A stretch of DNA of 64,000 bases, taken from assembly GCF_045290345.1 (NCBI RefSeq), contig NZ_CP155447.1:6014001-6078000 (forward strand). Reading direction: 5' to 3'. Below the pieces are notes generated by a model. That model had not been told where the DNA came from. It worked only from the letters and a program-made list of their open reading frames with translations, and did not search any database. This DNA is from Singulisphaera sp045290345. Lineage in GTDB: Bacteria > Planctomycetota > Planctomycetia > Isosphaerales > Isosphaeraceae. A program made the position numbers and the translations under genes. This document shows positions 1 to 8,908 of this stretch, piece after piece (position 1 is the first letter of the stretch; each line of letters begins with the position of its first letter).

Positions 1-804
1 CCCGATTGGAACACGTGCTTGGCAAACCTGCTCGAGAAGCAGCCCGACGTCGCCCATGCCATCGCGGAACTCGAAGTTCCCAAAGACCCAGGCGCCGCAG
101 TCAGCCTCAGCCCAACGATCGATTCGCTGATTCAAGCTCTCCGGGGCCAGGGGGGTCCCGTTCCATCACCTGCTGTGATCGAAGCTCGCCTGGGCACCCT
201 TATGGAAGGGAACCCATCCCTTCAGCAAGTCATCCAGCAGACGATGTACTCGCTGGGTCGATTCGTCCTCGAAATCGACGCAAATCACAAGCAATACCAA
301 CTCGCGTCAAAAATTCGCACGAACGCCGCGCAACGGTTGAAGGTTCAGCGAGCGTTCTACGAGGAAGGCCGGATCACACTCGACCGCTATCTGGACTCGG
401 TCAGTCAGTACGCGACTGCGGAGGCACAGGAGGCCCTGTTCAAGTCGAGCTACAATATCTCCCTGATCGCGTTGGAAGAGGCCCAGGGAACCCTTCTGGA
501 GCATAAGCAGATCACGATCGTCGATGGTCCGAGGGGAAGTGAAAGCCGTTCCGTGAAACGCAACAAAGCGGCGAAACCTAACGCGGACGAGTTCCAATCC
601 ATGGTTCCGACCACGCCAACCACTCAGCAGCCCCCTCCCGAGGCCGGCGTCTCTCCGGCGAAAACCGAAATCGCGAAGACCGACCTCGCCGGCAAGGAAT
701 TCTCGTTTGAGATGACGATTCCGATCGGCCCGAAGCCCATCACGATCCGCGGCTCATTCTCCGTCACTCCGACCCCATCGACCGAGACTTCCAAGACCCG
801 ATAA
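1..804 (+). CDS. TolC-like outer-membrane efflux protein, C-terminal part
   Basis: The frame is open from base 1 and ends with TAA, so the gene is cut by the window edge; a TTG at 19 is the first possible start but is not needed. About 267 residues are visible. Roughly residues 70-165 form a long alpha-helical stretch with a pattern (QRxxVQRAFYEEGRIT, then a Ser-Gln-Tyr-Ala helix) that I associate with the second coiled-coil repeat of TolC-family proteins of planctomycetes. TolC trimers form the outer-membrane and periplasmic duct of efflux pumps and type I secretion systems. The last ~90 residues are rich in Pro, Thr and Lys and look disordered, longer than in classical TolC. No pump genes lie inside the window, so the partner is probably upstream. 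The family call rests on the coiled-coil pattern only. Confidence 0.6.
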   Translation, partial: PDWNTCLANLLEKQPDVAHAIAELEVPKDPGAAVSLSPTIDSLIQALRGQGGPVPSPAVIEARLGTLMEGNPSLQQVIQQTMYSLGRFVLEIDANHKQYQLASKIRTNAAQRLKVQRAFYEEGRITLDRYLDSVSQYATAEAQEALFKSSYNISLIALEEAQGTLLEHKQITIVDGPRGSESRSVKRNKAAKPNADEFQSMVPTTPTTQQPPPEAGVSPAKTEIAKTDLAGKEFSFEMTIPIGPKPITIRGSFSVTPTPSTETSKTR

Positions 805-987
805 TCTCACTCGGCGAAGGTGAATCGCGAGGAACATCAGCACACGTCAGCAAGCAAACATTTCTTGGCAACTCAAAGCGTTTCCTGGGACGGCAGGCGC
901 CCCGCTCGCACTTCATTCCCGACTTTTATCCAGAATGGCGAGCGGGACACCTGCGGTCGTAAGGATAGAGCACTCGGGTAACCTTCA

Positions 988-1271
988 ATGGCTCCGAGGA
1001 TTTTTGAGATAATAGAACCGCCATCCTCCGCGCCGACGAGCAGGTCGGGCACCTTGTCGCGGTTCCAGTCGGCAACCGTCGGGCTCGTGTCATGACCGGC
1101 CAGGATGCGGCCGTCGAGCATGCCGAGGCCGACGTATTTCGTCTGGCCATCGGTCGTCCCGGCATTGCGTAGGACGCCGACGTTGCGAGAGCTAACCAGC
1201 AAATCGAGCTGGCCGTCGCCGTCCCAGTCCGTCGCGCAGAACTTTCGACTGCCGCTCTTGCCGGCCTTGCA
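988..1271 (-). pseudogene. Truncated copy of the C-terminus of the FG-GAP repeat protein
   Basis: This segment matches the last ~280 bases of the FG-GAP gene that ends at 2343, at well over 85% identity by eye, in the same orientation. It encodes the same DWDGDGQLDLLV and DWNRDKVPDLLVGAEDG repeats. A single C is missing near 1021 compared with the intact copy, which throws the last residues out of frame. No signal peptide or upstream repeats are present: the frame begins inside the adjacent hairpin at 1278-1323. It is best read as the tail of a former second copy or a partial duplication. A computed 143-residue frame over it is unlikely to be a working protein. Confidence 0.7.
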
Positions 1272-1277
1272 GAGAGA

Positions 1278-1323
1278 AAAGGGGTCAGGAGCCGATACGG
1301 CCATATCGGCTCCTGCCCCCTTT
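1278..1323. repeat. Near-perfect 20-bp inverted repeat (REP-like hairpin)
   Basis: Arms 1278-1297 and 1304-1323 are complementary at 19 of 20 positions around a 6-base loop. The arm has the AAAGGGGTCAGGAGCC form that I recall as common in dispersed hairpins of planctomycetes and their relatives. It marks the exact end of the duplicated FG-GAP fragment. It could also act as a transcription stop, but it is longer and more symmetrical than most terminators. Confidence 0.7.
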
Positions 1324-1373
1324 GAATTCCCGCTCAGGATCTTCGAACGTGAGGAAGCCGTTAGATTTGCAAG

Positions 1374-1793
1374 TCATAATTCCGGAACAATGTTCAGTGC
1401 CCTGCCGTCGCTCGTACCGTAGACCGAGAAGTCTCGGCGGTCGAGCGTAAAGACCGTGTCGATCCTCTCTCGTTCCGCGATATACATCAGAGCGGCATCC
1501 GCCATCTGGGCACAGACAGAAGCGTAGCGCTCAACGAACGCAATGATCCAATGGAGAGCAGTTTCGTCGACTTCGACCAGTTTGACCGCCCCACACTGAA
1601 CAAGGCCGCCGAGAGCGTTCAAGCCACCCGGTTCGTCCCGAAGCAGCCAGGCGGCTTCGGTCAGAACAGGCCCGCAGGTCAGGAGGGGTGCACGAAGCTC
1701 CTTGAGGGCCGCCACACAGCGTTTGTGGGCTTTCTCGCGATTGCGGATCGACGCGACCAGGGGGCCTGTATCAGCGACGGCCCGAATACTCAC
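1374..1793 (-). CDS. PIN-domain ribonuclease toxin, VapC type
   Basis: The 139-residue protein has the acidic residues of PIN-domain nucleases in order: Asp in VADTGPLVA near residue 8, Glu in LTEAAWLL, Asp in MADAALMYIAE, and Asp in the C-terminal TLDRRDF. PIN toxins cut RNA, often tRNA, with magnesium held by these acids. The length fits single-domain VapC proteins. Its start overlaps the end of the upstream antitoxin gene by 23 bases, the arrangement expected for a toxin-antitoxin operon in which translation is coupled. Regulation is likely by the antitoxin binding the promoter upstream of 2061. The RNA target cannot be told from sequence. Confidence 0.85.
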   Translation of the reverse strand: MSIRAVADTGPLVASIRNREKAHKRCVAALKELRAPLLTCGPVLTEAAWLLRDEPGGLNALGGLVQCGAVKLVEVDETALHWIIAFVERYASVCAQMADAALMYIAERERIDTVFTLDRRDFSVYGTSDGRALNIVPEL

Positions 1794-2061
1794 GTCCGAA
1801 ACCGTTCATATGAGCTGGGTTCGTGCTCAGGTCGGTCGGAGTCCAGGGCGTTCCCTTGATACAACCAATCAATCTGGCCCGGCTAAGAACATCGAACGCA
1901 GTCTCTTCAGGCTCCGAGGATGTGGCATCGCTCGCGTCCCTATTTTGATCGAGAAAGGCCCGCAAAGCGGCAGAAATCGCATCGTCAATGGACGCAAACC
2001 GGCCGCTATGGACCAATGCCTGAATTGAGTTCTCCACATCTTTAGGCAAATGGATTGTCAT
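1771..2061 (-). CDS. Ribbon-helix-helix antitoxin of the VapC-type toxin
   Basis: The 96-residue protein starts MTIHLPKDVENSIQALV, followed by a helix with SIDDAISAALRAFL. This is the short beta strand and two helices of CopG/ParD-like DNA-binding antitoxins. The acidic and disordered C-terminal half would wrap and block the toxin. Antitoxins of this type also repress their own operon. It precedes the toxin gene with a 23-base overlap. The last ~30 residues lie in DNA shared with the toxin start, so the exact end could vary between relatives. Confidence 0.8.
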   Translation of the reverse strand: MTIHLPKDVENSIQALVHSGRFASIDDAISAALRAFLDQNRDASDATSSEPEETAFDVLSRARLIGCIKGTPWTPTDLSTNPAHMNGFGREYSGRR

Positions 2062-2224
2062 AACACGTTATCCCCCTTAATTTTCCACTCTACCTTACCA
2101 CAGCCATACTCACTAGCCAAGCGGCAGGCCACATCCATGCATGCCTTGACCTGAGCCGCGAGAATTGAGTGATTGTCTTAACCCCGGTATGCATCGGAGA
2201 ATCCCGAGGGATCATTTCCTATGT

Positions 2225-2294
2225 ACCGCGGGCGACCCGCCTGCTCTTTAATTCAATTTCATGCAAATATAAGAGTGGGCGGGACGCCCGCGGT
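2225..2294. repeat. Inverted repeat, 24-bp arms, GC-rich
   Basis: Arms 2225-2248 and 2271-2294 pair at 21 of 24 positions across a 22-base AT-rich loop. The arms have the form accgcgggcg...cccgcc. It fills the gap between the antitoxin promoter region and the end of the FG-GAP gene, just downstream of that gene's stop codon. It could fold in RNA and end the FG-GAP transcript, or be a dispersed palindromic element. No gene is visible in 2062-2342. Confidence 0.6.
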
Positions 2295-2342
2295 CCCTCC
2301 CAGGAGAAAGCAATTCAGGCGGAAGCGGTTCGCGAGTGAGGT

Positions 2343-4313
2343 TCAGCGGGTCCGAGGGTTCTTGAGGTAGTAGAACCGCCCATCCTCCGCGCCGACGAGC
2401 AGGTCGGGCACCTTGTCGCGGTTCCAGTCGACGACCGTCGGGCTCGTGTCATGACCGGCCAGGATGCGGCCGTCGAGCTGGCCGAGGCCGACGAATTTCG
2501 TCTGGCCATCGGTCGTTCCAGCATTGCGTAGGACGTCGACATTGCGAGTGTTGACCAGCAAATCGAGCTGGCCGTCGCCGTCCCAGTCCGTCGCGCAGAG
2601 CTTCCGACGGCCGCTCTTGCCGGCCTTACCCGCATTGAGCCGAAGCAAGCCACCGGTCTTGTTCATCGGCTTATGATTGGCGTCGAACTCCGAAGCCGAG
2701 TCGATACCGAACACGCGCTGAGGAGGAAGAAGCTTCAAGACACCCCCCTGCTCCACGCGCTCGAAGAGGGCCAAAAAGCCCTCGTGGTCGAGCATCACGA
2801 GATCAAGGAGCCCATCCCGGGTCCAGTCGACCACGACCGGGGTCGTCCGCCACTGTGTGGCGAGTGACTTGCCCTCCGGCTCCCACCAGGTCCATTCTGG
2901 TTTGACCGAGGCGCCGGTCCATTCGACCTCGATGGGCCGGGCCGCTTCGAGGATCGGCTTGGAACGAGTGCCGGCGTTGCGATACCAGACGACCTTCCCC
3001 CAGATCGAGTTGACGACAAGATCGAGCTGGCCGTCGCGGTCCCAGTCGGCCACGCTCAGGGTCGTGTATCCCCATTTGGCCTCGCACGGACCTTGGATCG
3101 AGCCGTTGGGACCTGCCATGATCCGGATCGGAGCGCCTGCGGCTTCCAGCAGGCGTGGGGCCGCCCAGCGAGGGGGATTGCCACCGTCGAGGTTCTCGAT
3201 CAGGCCGATCACGCCCGAGGAATTGCCGCAGACCAGGTCCTCATCGCCATCGCCGTCCCAATCCACGCTGCAAGGGGTGACCAGGGCGCCGAACTTGACG
3301 TCTCCTGCTTCCTGGCGAAAGTAGGTTGGGGGCTGGAACCGTGGCAAGCCATCAACGACCTTGCCCGAATGCTCGATCAGGGCGACCCGTCCGTCTTCAT
3401 CGCCCACGACCAGGTCGACGTCTCCATCTTTGTCCCAGTCGATCGCGACCGGCACGATCATCTCGAGGTTCATGAGGATGGGCTTGCCCTGCCCGTCGAC
3501 CAGGCGGCGGCCCCTGGCGTAGAGAGGGGCCTGCCTCGTTCCGTTGTTCTCGAAATAGGTGAGGCCGTCGACGAACTCGCCGCAGAGGAGATCGAGGTCG
3601 CCGTCGCCGTCGAAGTCCGCCAGGTTGGGGGACGGCATGCCGAACGTATCGATCGGCCGGCCCCCGGCTTCGACCTTCACAGGCTTGGCATAGTCAGGCT
3701 TGGCGTTGGTCCCCTTGTTCTGGAGCCAGTAGACCATCCCGTGAAGCGGCCCGCGCATCCATCGGCCGCGGGCATCGTACGTGTCGTCCCAACCGTACTC
3801 GCTCCAGTCTTCCACGCCAACAATCAGGTCGAGCTTCTCATCCCCATTAAAATCGGCATACTTCCACTGGTTGGCCCGGAGCTTCGCCTTGGGGTCGTGA
3901 ACATTGACTTCCGGGTAGACCCGCTTGACTTTCGCGGTCTGGTCCCGCCGGAAGTCGACGAGTTCATGGGCGGGCATCAAGAGCCGGACCTCGCCATCGA
4001 CGTACGAGGGCTGGATGTTTCCGCGGGCCGGGCCAAGACGCACCGGCGGCTTGAACACGGGGGCCTTCGGGTCACCCCCTGGGTTCTCGAAAAAATAGAG
4101 TCCATTGAACGGGACGTCGGGACAGGAGACGAGCAGGTCGAGGTCGCCGTCCTGGTCGTAATCCATAGGCAGGGGCCAGGCCCAGAGGCCGACGCCAAGG
4201 TCGACCACCAGGCCTGGATTGTTGTACTGGATCGGCTCCAGACCGGCTGCAGTCGCCGCTCCCGCCGTACCGAGAAGTGTCAGGAACGCGAGCGAGCGAA
4301 ATCGTTCGATCAT
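2343..4313 (-). CDS. Secreted FG-GAP/VCBS repeat protein
   Basis: The protein (about 656 residues) has an N-terminal Sec-type signal (a hydrophobic stretch ending near AATAAG) and then a chain of repeats of the form DxDxDGxxDLL, for example DYDQDGDLDLLV, DFDGDGDLDLLCG, DWDKDGDVDLVVG and DWDGDGQLDLLV. Each repeat carries a calcium-binding Asp loop, and together they should fold into a seven-bladed beta-propeller. Such proteins are extracellular and bind ligands or surfaces. I chose the ATG at 4313; the frame also has a TTG at 4334, seven codons earlier. It lies 46 bases behind the Gfo/Idh gene on the same strand and is probably cotranscribed. Its 3' end is duplicated at 988-1271. Confidence 0.8.
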   Translation of the reverse strand: MIERFRSLAFLTLLGTAGAATAAGLEPIQYNNPGLVVDLGVGLWAWPLPMDYDQDGDLDLLVSCPDVPFNGLYFFENPGGDPKAPVFKPPVRLGPARGNIQPSYVDGEVRLLMPAHELVDFRRDQTAKVKRVYPEVNVHDPKAKLRANQWKYADFNGDEKLDLIVGVEDWSEYGWDDTYDARGRWMRGPLHGMVYWLQNKGTNAKPDYAKPVKVEAGGRPIDTFGMPSPNLADFDGDGDLDLLCGEFVDGLTYFENNGTRQAPLYARGRRLVDGQGKPILMNLEMIVPVAIDWDKDGDVDLVVGDEDGRVALIEHSGKVVDGLPRFQPPTYFRQEAGDVKFGALVTPCSVDWDGDGDEDLVCGNSSGVIGLIENLDGGNPPRWAAPRLLEAAGAPIRIMAGPNGSIQGPCEAKWGYTTLSVADWDRDGQLDLVVNSIWGKVVWYRNAGTRSKPILEAARPIEVEWTGASVKPEWTWWEPEGKSLATQWRTTPVVVDWTRDGLLDLVMLDHEGFLALFERVEQGGVLKLLPPQRVFGIDSASEFDANHKPMNKTGGLLRLNAGKAGKSGRRKLCATDWDGDGQLDLLVNTRNVDVLRNAGTTDGQTKFVGLGQLDGRILAGHDTSPTVVDWNRDKVPDLLVGAEDGRFYYLKNPRTR

Positions 4314-4359
4314 GGGAGGCTGATCTCTCGACAAGTTTCATTTCATGAGAAGGCGAGGA

Positions 4360-5652
4360 TTAAAGGGCCCAGCCTTTACGGTACTCGCGCTGAATGTACG
4401 CATCGGCGTTGGGGCAGTTGGTCGCCTTCAAATTGGCGGCGTCCCACTCGATCTTCTGTCCGAGGCGAAAGGCGACGTTGCCCAGCAGGACCGACTCCGT
4501 CAGCGCACCGGAATAGTCGAAGTTGCAGGTGGTCGGGCTCCCCGTCTTACACGCGTTGATCCACTCGGCATGGTGCCCGATCGAATTTGCGATGCTCGGC
4601 TCCGGGGCTTTGAAGTCGCGGAAATCATCCCGGGGAAGGAGCAGGCGTCGACCGTAGTCGGCCTGAAGCATCCCCTTCTTGCCCACGAACAAGACGCCCA
4701 TATCCCAGGCGGGCAACTTCGCTTCCTCAAGGAGAGGAGGCCGCTTGTCGCCGTCATACCAGTTCAGCTTGATCGGGGGCGCATCGCCCCGGGCGGGGAA
4801 CTCGTACTTGACGACCATCCAGTTGGGCGTCGTCTCGGGATGGACCGCCGGCCCTTCCGACTCCACCGTCGTGGGATGCCGCAGGTCGAGTGCCCAGAAG
4901 GGCAAGTCCATCAGGTGGCAGGCCATGTCACCGAGCGTGCCGCTGCCGAAGTCCCACCACCGCCGCCAATTCGCAGGCTGATAAGTCGGGTGGTACGGGC
5001 GTTCGGGAGCCGCACCCAGCCAGAGGTCCCAGTGGATATTCTTGGGAACCGGCGGAGTGTCCTTCGGCCGTTCCCCTCCCGACCAGGTCTTCCCGCACCA
5101 GACGTGGCACTCACTGATCGGGCCGATCGCCCCGGAACGCACGAGCTCGACGACCCGGCGGTAGTTGTCGGTCGCGTGGATCTGCGTCCCCATCTGCGTG
5201 GCGACCTTGGTCTCGGCGGCCACTTTCGCGGCGAGCCGAGCCTCCGAGACGAAATGGCTGAGCGGCTTCTCGCAATAGACGTGCTTGCCCAACCGCATCG
5301 CCATCACGGCAGCCGGGATGTGGGTGTGGTCGGCCGTGCTGATCACGACAGCGTCCAGGTCACGCTGTTCTTCGAGCAACTTGCGGAAATCGACGTACGT
5401 CTTCGCGGCGGAGAACCGATCGCTGGCCCGCCCCAGCAAGTTGTCGTCGATGTCGCAGACGGCGACGATATTCTCCCCCTCCACCCCGGAAATGTTCCCC
5501 AGGGCGCGGCCTGACGTGCCAATAATCCCGATGTTGAGCTTCTCGTTGGCCGACTTGGGCGCGGCCCAGGCTGGCAGGCCGCTCGCGGCCAGGGCCGCGG
5601 AAGTCGCCGCCATCCGCCGGAAGAGATCACGACGATTCAGATGATTGGCCAT
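4360..5652 (-). CDS. Gfo/Idh/MocA-family NAD(P)-dependent oxidoreductase, Tat-exported
   Basis: The 430-residue protein starts with a twin-arginine signal (NRRDLFRRMAAT, ending near GLPAWA). It is followed by a Rossmann fold (NIGIIGTSGRALGN) and the EKPLSH motif, whose Lys is the usual catalytic base region of the family. The C-terminal half is the alpha/beta domain that binds the sugar. Family members oxidise or rearrange sugars and cyclitols with bound NAD(P). Many planctomycete members are exported with tightly bound cofactor. The ATG at 5652 has a GGAGA ribosome site 9 bases upstream. It leads the FG-GAP gene and is divergent from the pectate lyase. The substrate cannot be read from sequence. 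Confidence 0.88.
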   Translation of the reverse strand: MANHLNRRDLFRRMAATSAALAASGLPAWAAPKSANEKLNIGIIGTSGRALGNISGVEGENIVAVCDIDDNLLGRASDRFSAAKTYVDFRKLLEEQRDLDAVVISTADHTHIPAAVMAMRLGKHVYCEKPLSHFVSEARLAAKVAAETKVATQMGTQIHATDNYRRVVELVRSGAIGPISECHVWCGKTWSGGERPKDTPPVPKNIHWDLWLGAAPERPYHPTYQPANWRRWWDFGSGTLGDMACHLMDLPFWALDLRHPTTVESEGPAVHPETTPNWMVVKYEFPARGDAPPIKLNWYDGDKRPPLLEEAKLPAWDMGVLFVGKKGMLQADYGRRLLLPRDDFRDFKAPEPSIANSIGHHAEWINACKTGSPTTCNFDYSGALTESVLLGNVAFRLGQKIEWDAANLKATNCPNADAYIQREYRKGWAL

Positions 5653-6183
5653 ACGTATAGTCTCCGTTGTCGGTAAGAGTTCACCCGATGCTATCGGGTG
5701 AAATGCCCGACCGCAATCATGGACTGAGCGGTAATCGCGGCCATCCTACACCGTCGGAAACCCTGGTGAAGCCCAGATCAGAACGCCGGCTACGCAGCCA
5801 CGATGATTCACTTATCAATCAATCCTTGCAATCCGCCGCCGATCAACACGACTCCGGATCTCCCGATTGGGCGGGTCGGTCTGACCCGCCTGACGGATTG
5901 CACCGGCCGAAGAAGCCGGTAGACTCGGAGATCCCTGGGCGATTCTCGTGGAGAGCCCCCAGACACGGTCGATGGAGCCCGTGAGAAGTCACTATCCAAA
6001 TGACCGGCGACACTCCACGGGGATGATCGACCCGGCTCACCAAGACCTTTTGTCTCGAAGAGCTGGCTTCAGCCTGCCCGACAAGACGGAGACAGTCATC
6101 CCTAGACGCACAAAATAACGACATACGCAAATCTCGACATTTTCACCAATCAGAAACATTACACAGAAAGTCGAGGAGCCCGG
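5653..6183. other. Divergent intergenic region with a small hairpin
   Basis: No credible gene is seen in these 531 bases. They separate two divergent starts, so both promoters should lie here. A perfect 8-bp hairpin (5870-5877 with 5883-5890, GGCGGGTC stem) sits in the middle and has no T run after it. I could not assign promoter boxes with confidence. Confidence 0.5.
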
Positions 6184-7641
6184 ATGATGCGAAACTGGTC
6201 TGTGGCCCTGGCCCTGAGTCTCGGTGGATTGATCGGGCTTCCCGCCTCGCTGAGGGGGGAGGAACCACCGCTCCGCGAGCGGATCGCGGGAGCGTTGCGA
6301 CGGGCGACAGACGGTTTCCGCAAGGAGGTCGCCACCGAAGGGGGCTACCTTTGGCGCTACACCGCAGACCTGTCGTTTCGGGAGGGGGAACGGCCTGCCA
6401 CGGCGACGATGGTCTGGGTCCAGCCCCCGGGAACGCCCTCGGTTGGGCTCGCATACTTGCGTGCCTTCGAAGCCACTGGTGACCCCTTTTATCGCGACGC
6501 GGCCCGCGAGGTCGCCATGGCTCTGGTCAAGGGGCAGCTCCGATCCGGCGGCTGGGACTACCTCATCGAGTTCGACCCGAAACTGCGAGCGCGGTACGCC
6601 TACCGGGTCGATCCCGGGCCGGGAGGTAAACAGAACGTTTCGACCCTGGATGACAATACCACTCAGGAAGCGCTTCGGTTCTTGATGCGCGTCGACCGCG
6701 TGCTCGAGTTCCAGGACCAGGCCATCCACGAAGCCGTCGAATACGCGCTGGGCCGATTGATCGGTATCCAGTACCCCAACGGGGCCTGGCCCCAGCGGTT
6801 TACCGACCCGCTCGATCCCGCCAAGTTCCCGGTCAAGAAGGCGAGCTACCCGGATTCGTGGTCGAGAACCTACCCGGGCAAAGACTACAAAGCCTTCTAC
6901 ACGCTCAATGATAACGCGATCTCGGACACGATCGACGTGTTGCTCGAAGCGTCTCGGGTGTACCATGACCCGAAGTACGAGGCTTCGGCCAAGAAGGGGG
7001 GCGACTTCTTCTTGCTGGCCCAGATGCCCGAACCGCAACCGGCCTGGGCCCAGCAATACGACGCCGACATGCACCCGGCCTGGGCCCGCAAGTTCGAGCC
7101 CCCCTCGATCACCGGCCTCGAATCGCAGTCGGCGATTCGCACCTTGCTCGAGATTTACCGAGAGACGGGTGACGCGAAGTACCTCGAACCGATCCCTCGC
7201 GCCCTCGCCTATCTCCGCAAGTCCCGACTGCCCGAAGGTCGAATGGCCCGGTTCTACGAGCTCAAAACGAATACGCCGCTCTACTTCACCAAGGACTACC
7301 AACTGACCGAGAGCGATGCCGACATGCCCACCCACTATGGGTTCAAGGTCGGCAACGGTCTCGACAATATTGGCAAGCTGTACGAACAGCTTCGCACGCG
7401 AGGCCCGGAAAAGCAGACAGCCGAGCCCACCAACTCAGGGGCCCGCTCCCGGTCGAACAAACCAAACTCGGAACAGGCCGAGGCCGTTGCCAACGCGCTC
7501 GACTCGCGGGGACTCTGGTTGACCGAGGGGCGGCTAAAGACCCAACCACCGGAGAATCCGAGTCGGCGACAGATCGATACCGGTACTTTCCTGAAAAACG
7601 TGCAGATTCTCTGTCGATACCTCGAATCGAGCCGGCCCTGA
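6184..7641 (+). CDS. Secreted pectate lyase, PL10-like
   Basis: The 485-residue protein has a Sec signal (MMRNWSVALALSLGG to about SLRGEE) and the helical-barrel motifs of family 10 pectate lyases: TLDDNTT, a NGAWPQRF segment, TLNDNAISD, and the stretch with MPEPQPAWAQQYD followed by HPAWARKFEPPSI. The Asp and Asn residues of the DDNT and NDNA motifs line the calcium and polygalacturonate site. The enzyme should cleave pectin backbone by beta-elimination outside the cytoplasm. The ATG follows a GAGGAG site with good spacing. The last ~75 residues after GKLYEQL are polar and less family-like. The next gene, an esterase-like hydrolase, follows in 48 bases and could remove acetyl or methyl groups from the same polymer. 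Confidence 0.85.
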   Translation: MMRNWSVALALSLGGLIGLPASLRGEEPPLRERIAGALRRATDGFRKEVATEGGYLWRYTADLSFREGERPATATMVWVQPPGTPSVGLAYLRAFEATGDPFYRDAAREVAMALVKGQLRSGGWDYLIEFDPKLRARYAYRVDPGPGGKQNVSTLDDNTTQEALRFLMRVDRVLEFQDQAIHEAVEYALGRLIGIQYPNGAWPQRFTDPLDPAKFPVKKASYPDSWSRTYPGKDYKAFYTLNDNAISDTIDVLLEASRVYHDPKYEASAKKGGDFFLLAQMPEPQPAWAQQYDADMHPAWARKFEPPSITGLESQSAIRTLLEIYRETGDAKYLEPIPRALAYLRKSRLPEGRMARFYELKTNTPLYFTKDYQLTESDADMPTHYGFKVGNGLDNIGKLYEQLRTRGPEKQTAEPTNSGARSRSNKPNSEQAEAVANALDSRGLWLTEGRLKTQPPENPSRRQIDTGTFLKNVQILCRYLESSRP

Positions 7642-7689
7642 GAACCAGGTCGGACGTCGAACATTCCTTTCCGTTTTGAGGAACGCAAC

Positions 7690-8652
7690 ATGCCCCGTCG
7701 CCGCTTGCTTCTGCTTCTCGCCCTGATCGCCCCCCTGGCGATGTTACCGCCGACCAAAACGAAGGGGGACGACCTCCCGTTCACTCACCAGGAAGATGTC
7801 ATCTATGGGCGCAAGTTCGGCACCGCGCTGACCATGGACCTCTTCAAGCCGAAGCGCGAAGCCAACGGCGCGGCCATCGTCCTGGCGGTCAGCGGCGGCT
7901 TCTTCTCGTCGCACGAGTCGATCAACCCGGCCTTGGTCCTCCCGCTGATCAACCGAGGCTACACGGTCTTCACGGTCGTTCACGGCAGCCAACCGCGCTA
8001 CACTGTCCCGGAGATCGTCGAGGACATGCACCGGGCTGTCCGCTTCATCCGCCACCACGCCGCCGACTACGGTGTCGACACCAACCGGATCGGCGTGACG
8101 GGTGCGTCAGCCGGGGGCCATCTTTCCCTGATGCTGGGGACTGCCGGCGGCCCAGGGGATCCGAACGCCAAGGATCCGGTCGATCGTGAGTCGAGCCGGG
8201 TTCAGGCGGTCGCCTGCTTCTTCCCCCCGACCGACCTTTTGAACTGGGGCAAGACCGGCAAGGAGATGCTCCACGCCACCGACCATGACCCACGCTACCG
8301 CCCGGCCTTCGACCACCGCGAACGCGACGAAAAGACCGCCCTCTGGGTCTCGATCACCGACCCCGAGAAGCTGCGGCTGATCGCTCATAAAATCTCGCCG
8401 ATCGACTACGTCACGGCAGACGACCCGCCGACCTTGATGATCCATGGCGACGCCGACCCGGTCGTCCCAGTCCAGCAAGCGCAAACCATGGCTGAAGCTC
8501 TCAAAAAGGCAGGCGTTGAGACCAAACTCATCATCAAGGAAGGGGCCGGACACGGCTGGCTCACCATCCTCAACGATGTGAATCAGTTCGTCGACTGGTT
8601 CGACGCTCACCTCAAAAAGGCCGACGCCACGAACGGAGCCAAGTCGCCCTGA
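7690..8652 (+). CDS. Exported alpha/beta hydrolase (esterase/lipase type)
   Basis: The 320-residue protein starts with a very hydrophobic signal segment after MPRRR. The nucleophile elbow is GASAGG near residue 140, the Asp is in HGDADPVVP near 255, and the His is in GAGHGW near 282, giving a full Ser-Asp-His triad. This order is that of the BD-FAE/acetylesterase group, which takes acyl groups off carbohydrates. The start has a GAGGA site 6-8 bases upstream. The gene follows the pectate lyase closely, so a role in pectin deacetylation or demethylation is a reasonable inference. The true substrate is not visible. Confidence 0.82.
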   Translation: MPRRRLLLLLALIAPLAMLPPTKTKGDDLPFTHQEDVIYGRKFGTALTMDLFKPKREANGAAIVLAVSGGFFSSHESINPALVLPLINRGYTVFTVVHGSQPRYTVPEIVEDMHRAVRFIRHHAADYGVDTNRIGVTGASAGGHLSLMLGTAGGPGDPNAKDPVDRESSRVQAVACFFPPTDLLNWGKTGKEMLHATDHDPRYRPAFDHRERDEKTALWVSITDPEKLRLIAHKISPIDYVTADDPPTLMIHGDADPVVPVQQAQTMAEALKKAGVETKLIIKEGAGHGWLTILNDVNQFVDWFDAHLKKADATNGAKSP

Positions 8653-8743
8653 CAAGAGGTCCGAGTGGGGGTAAAGCTTCGCCGAACCCGTTTTTTCCTA
8701 CGTCAACGCGATCGGCTATAGCATCATCGGCGGCCCAGCAATT

Positions 8744-8854
8744 CCCGTAGGGTGGGCACGGCTCACCATCTTAACCTCCGCTTCAGCAAGGAGATAGGGA
8801 GGTGGGCCGTGCCCACCCTACGGGAGACAAGGATGGTGGGCCGTGCTCACCCTG
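8744..8854. repeat. GTAGGGTGGGCAC-type hairpin repeat, copy 1 with a degenerate third arm
   Basis: Arms 8744-8767 and 8801-8824 are inverted copies of 24 bases with one mismatch. A weaker third arm (8834-8854) follows. The same core sequence forms the perfect hairpin at 13981-14037. The two copies lie on either side of the three-gene FtsK-like operon. The core is of a dispersed palindromic class that I recall from several bacterial groups. The rest of 8653-8908 holds no gene. Confidence 0.8.
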
Positions 8855-8908
8855 CAAGAAATTATATCTCCAAACAACCGACACAGCAAACTTCCAACAT
8901 TCTCAGAA

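Noticed and set aside
3093..5514. Long plus-strand frames of 488 and 389 codons
   Set aside because: They are antisense to the FG-GAP and Gfo/Idh genes and lack family motifs.
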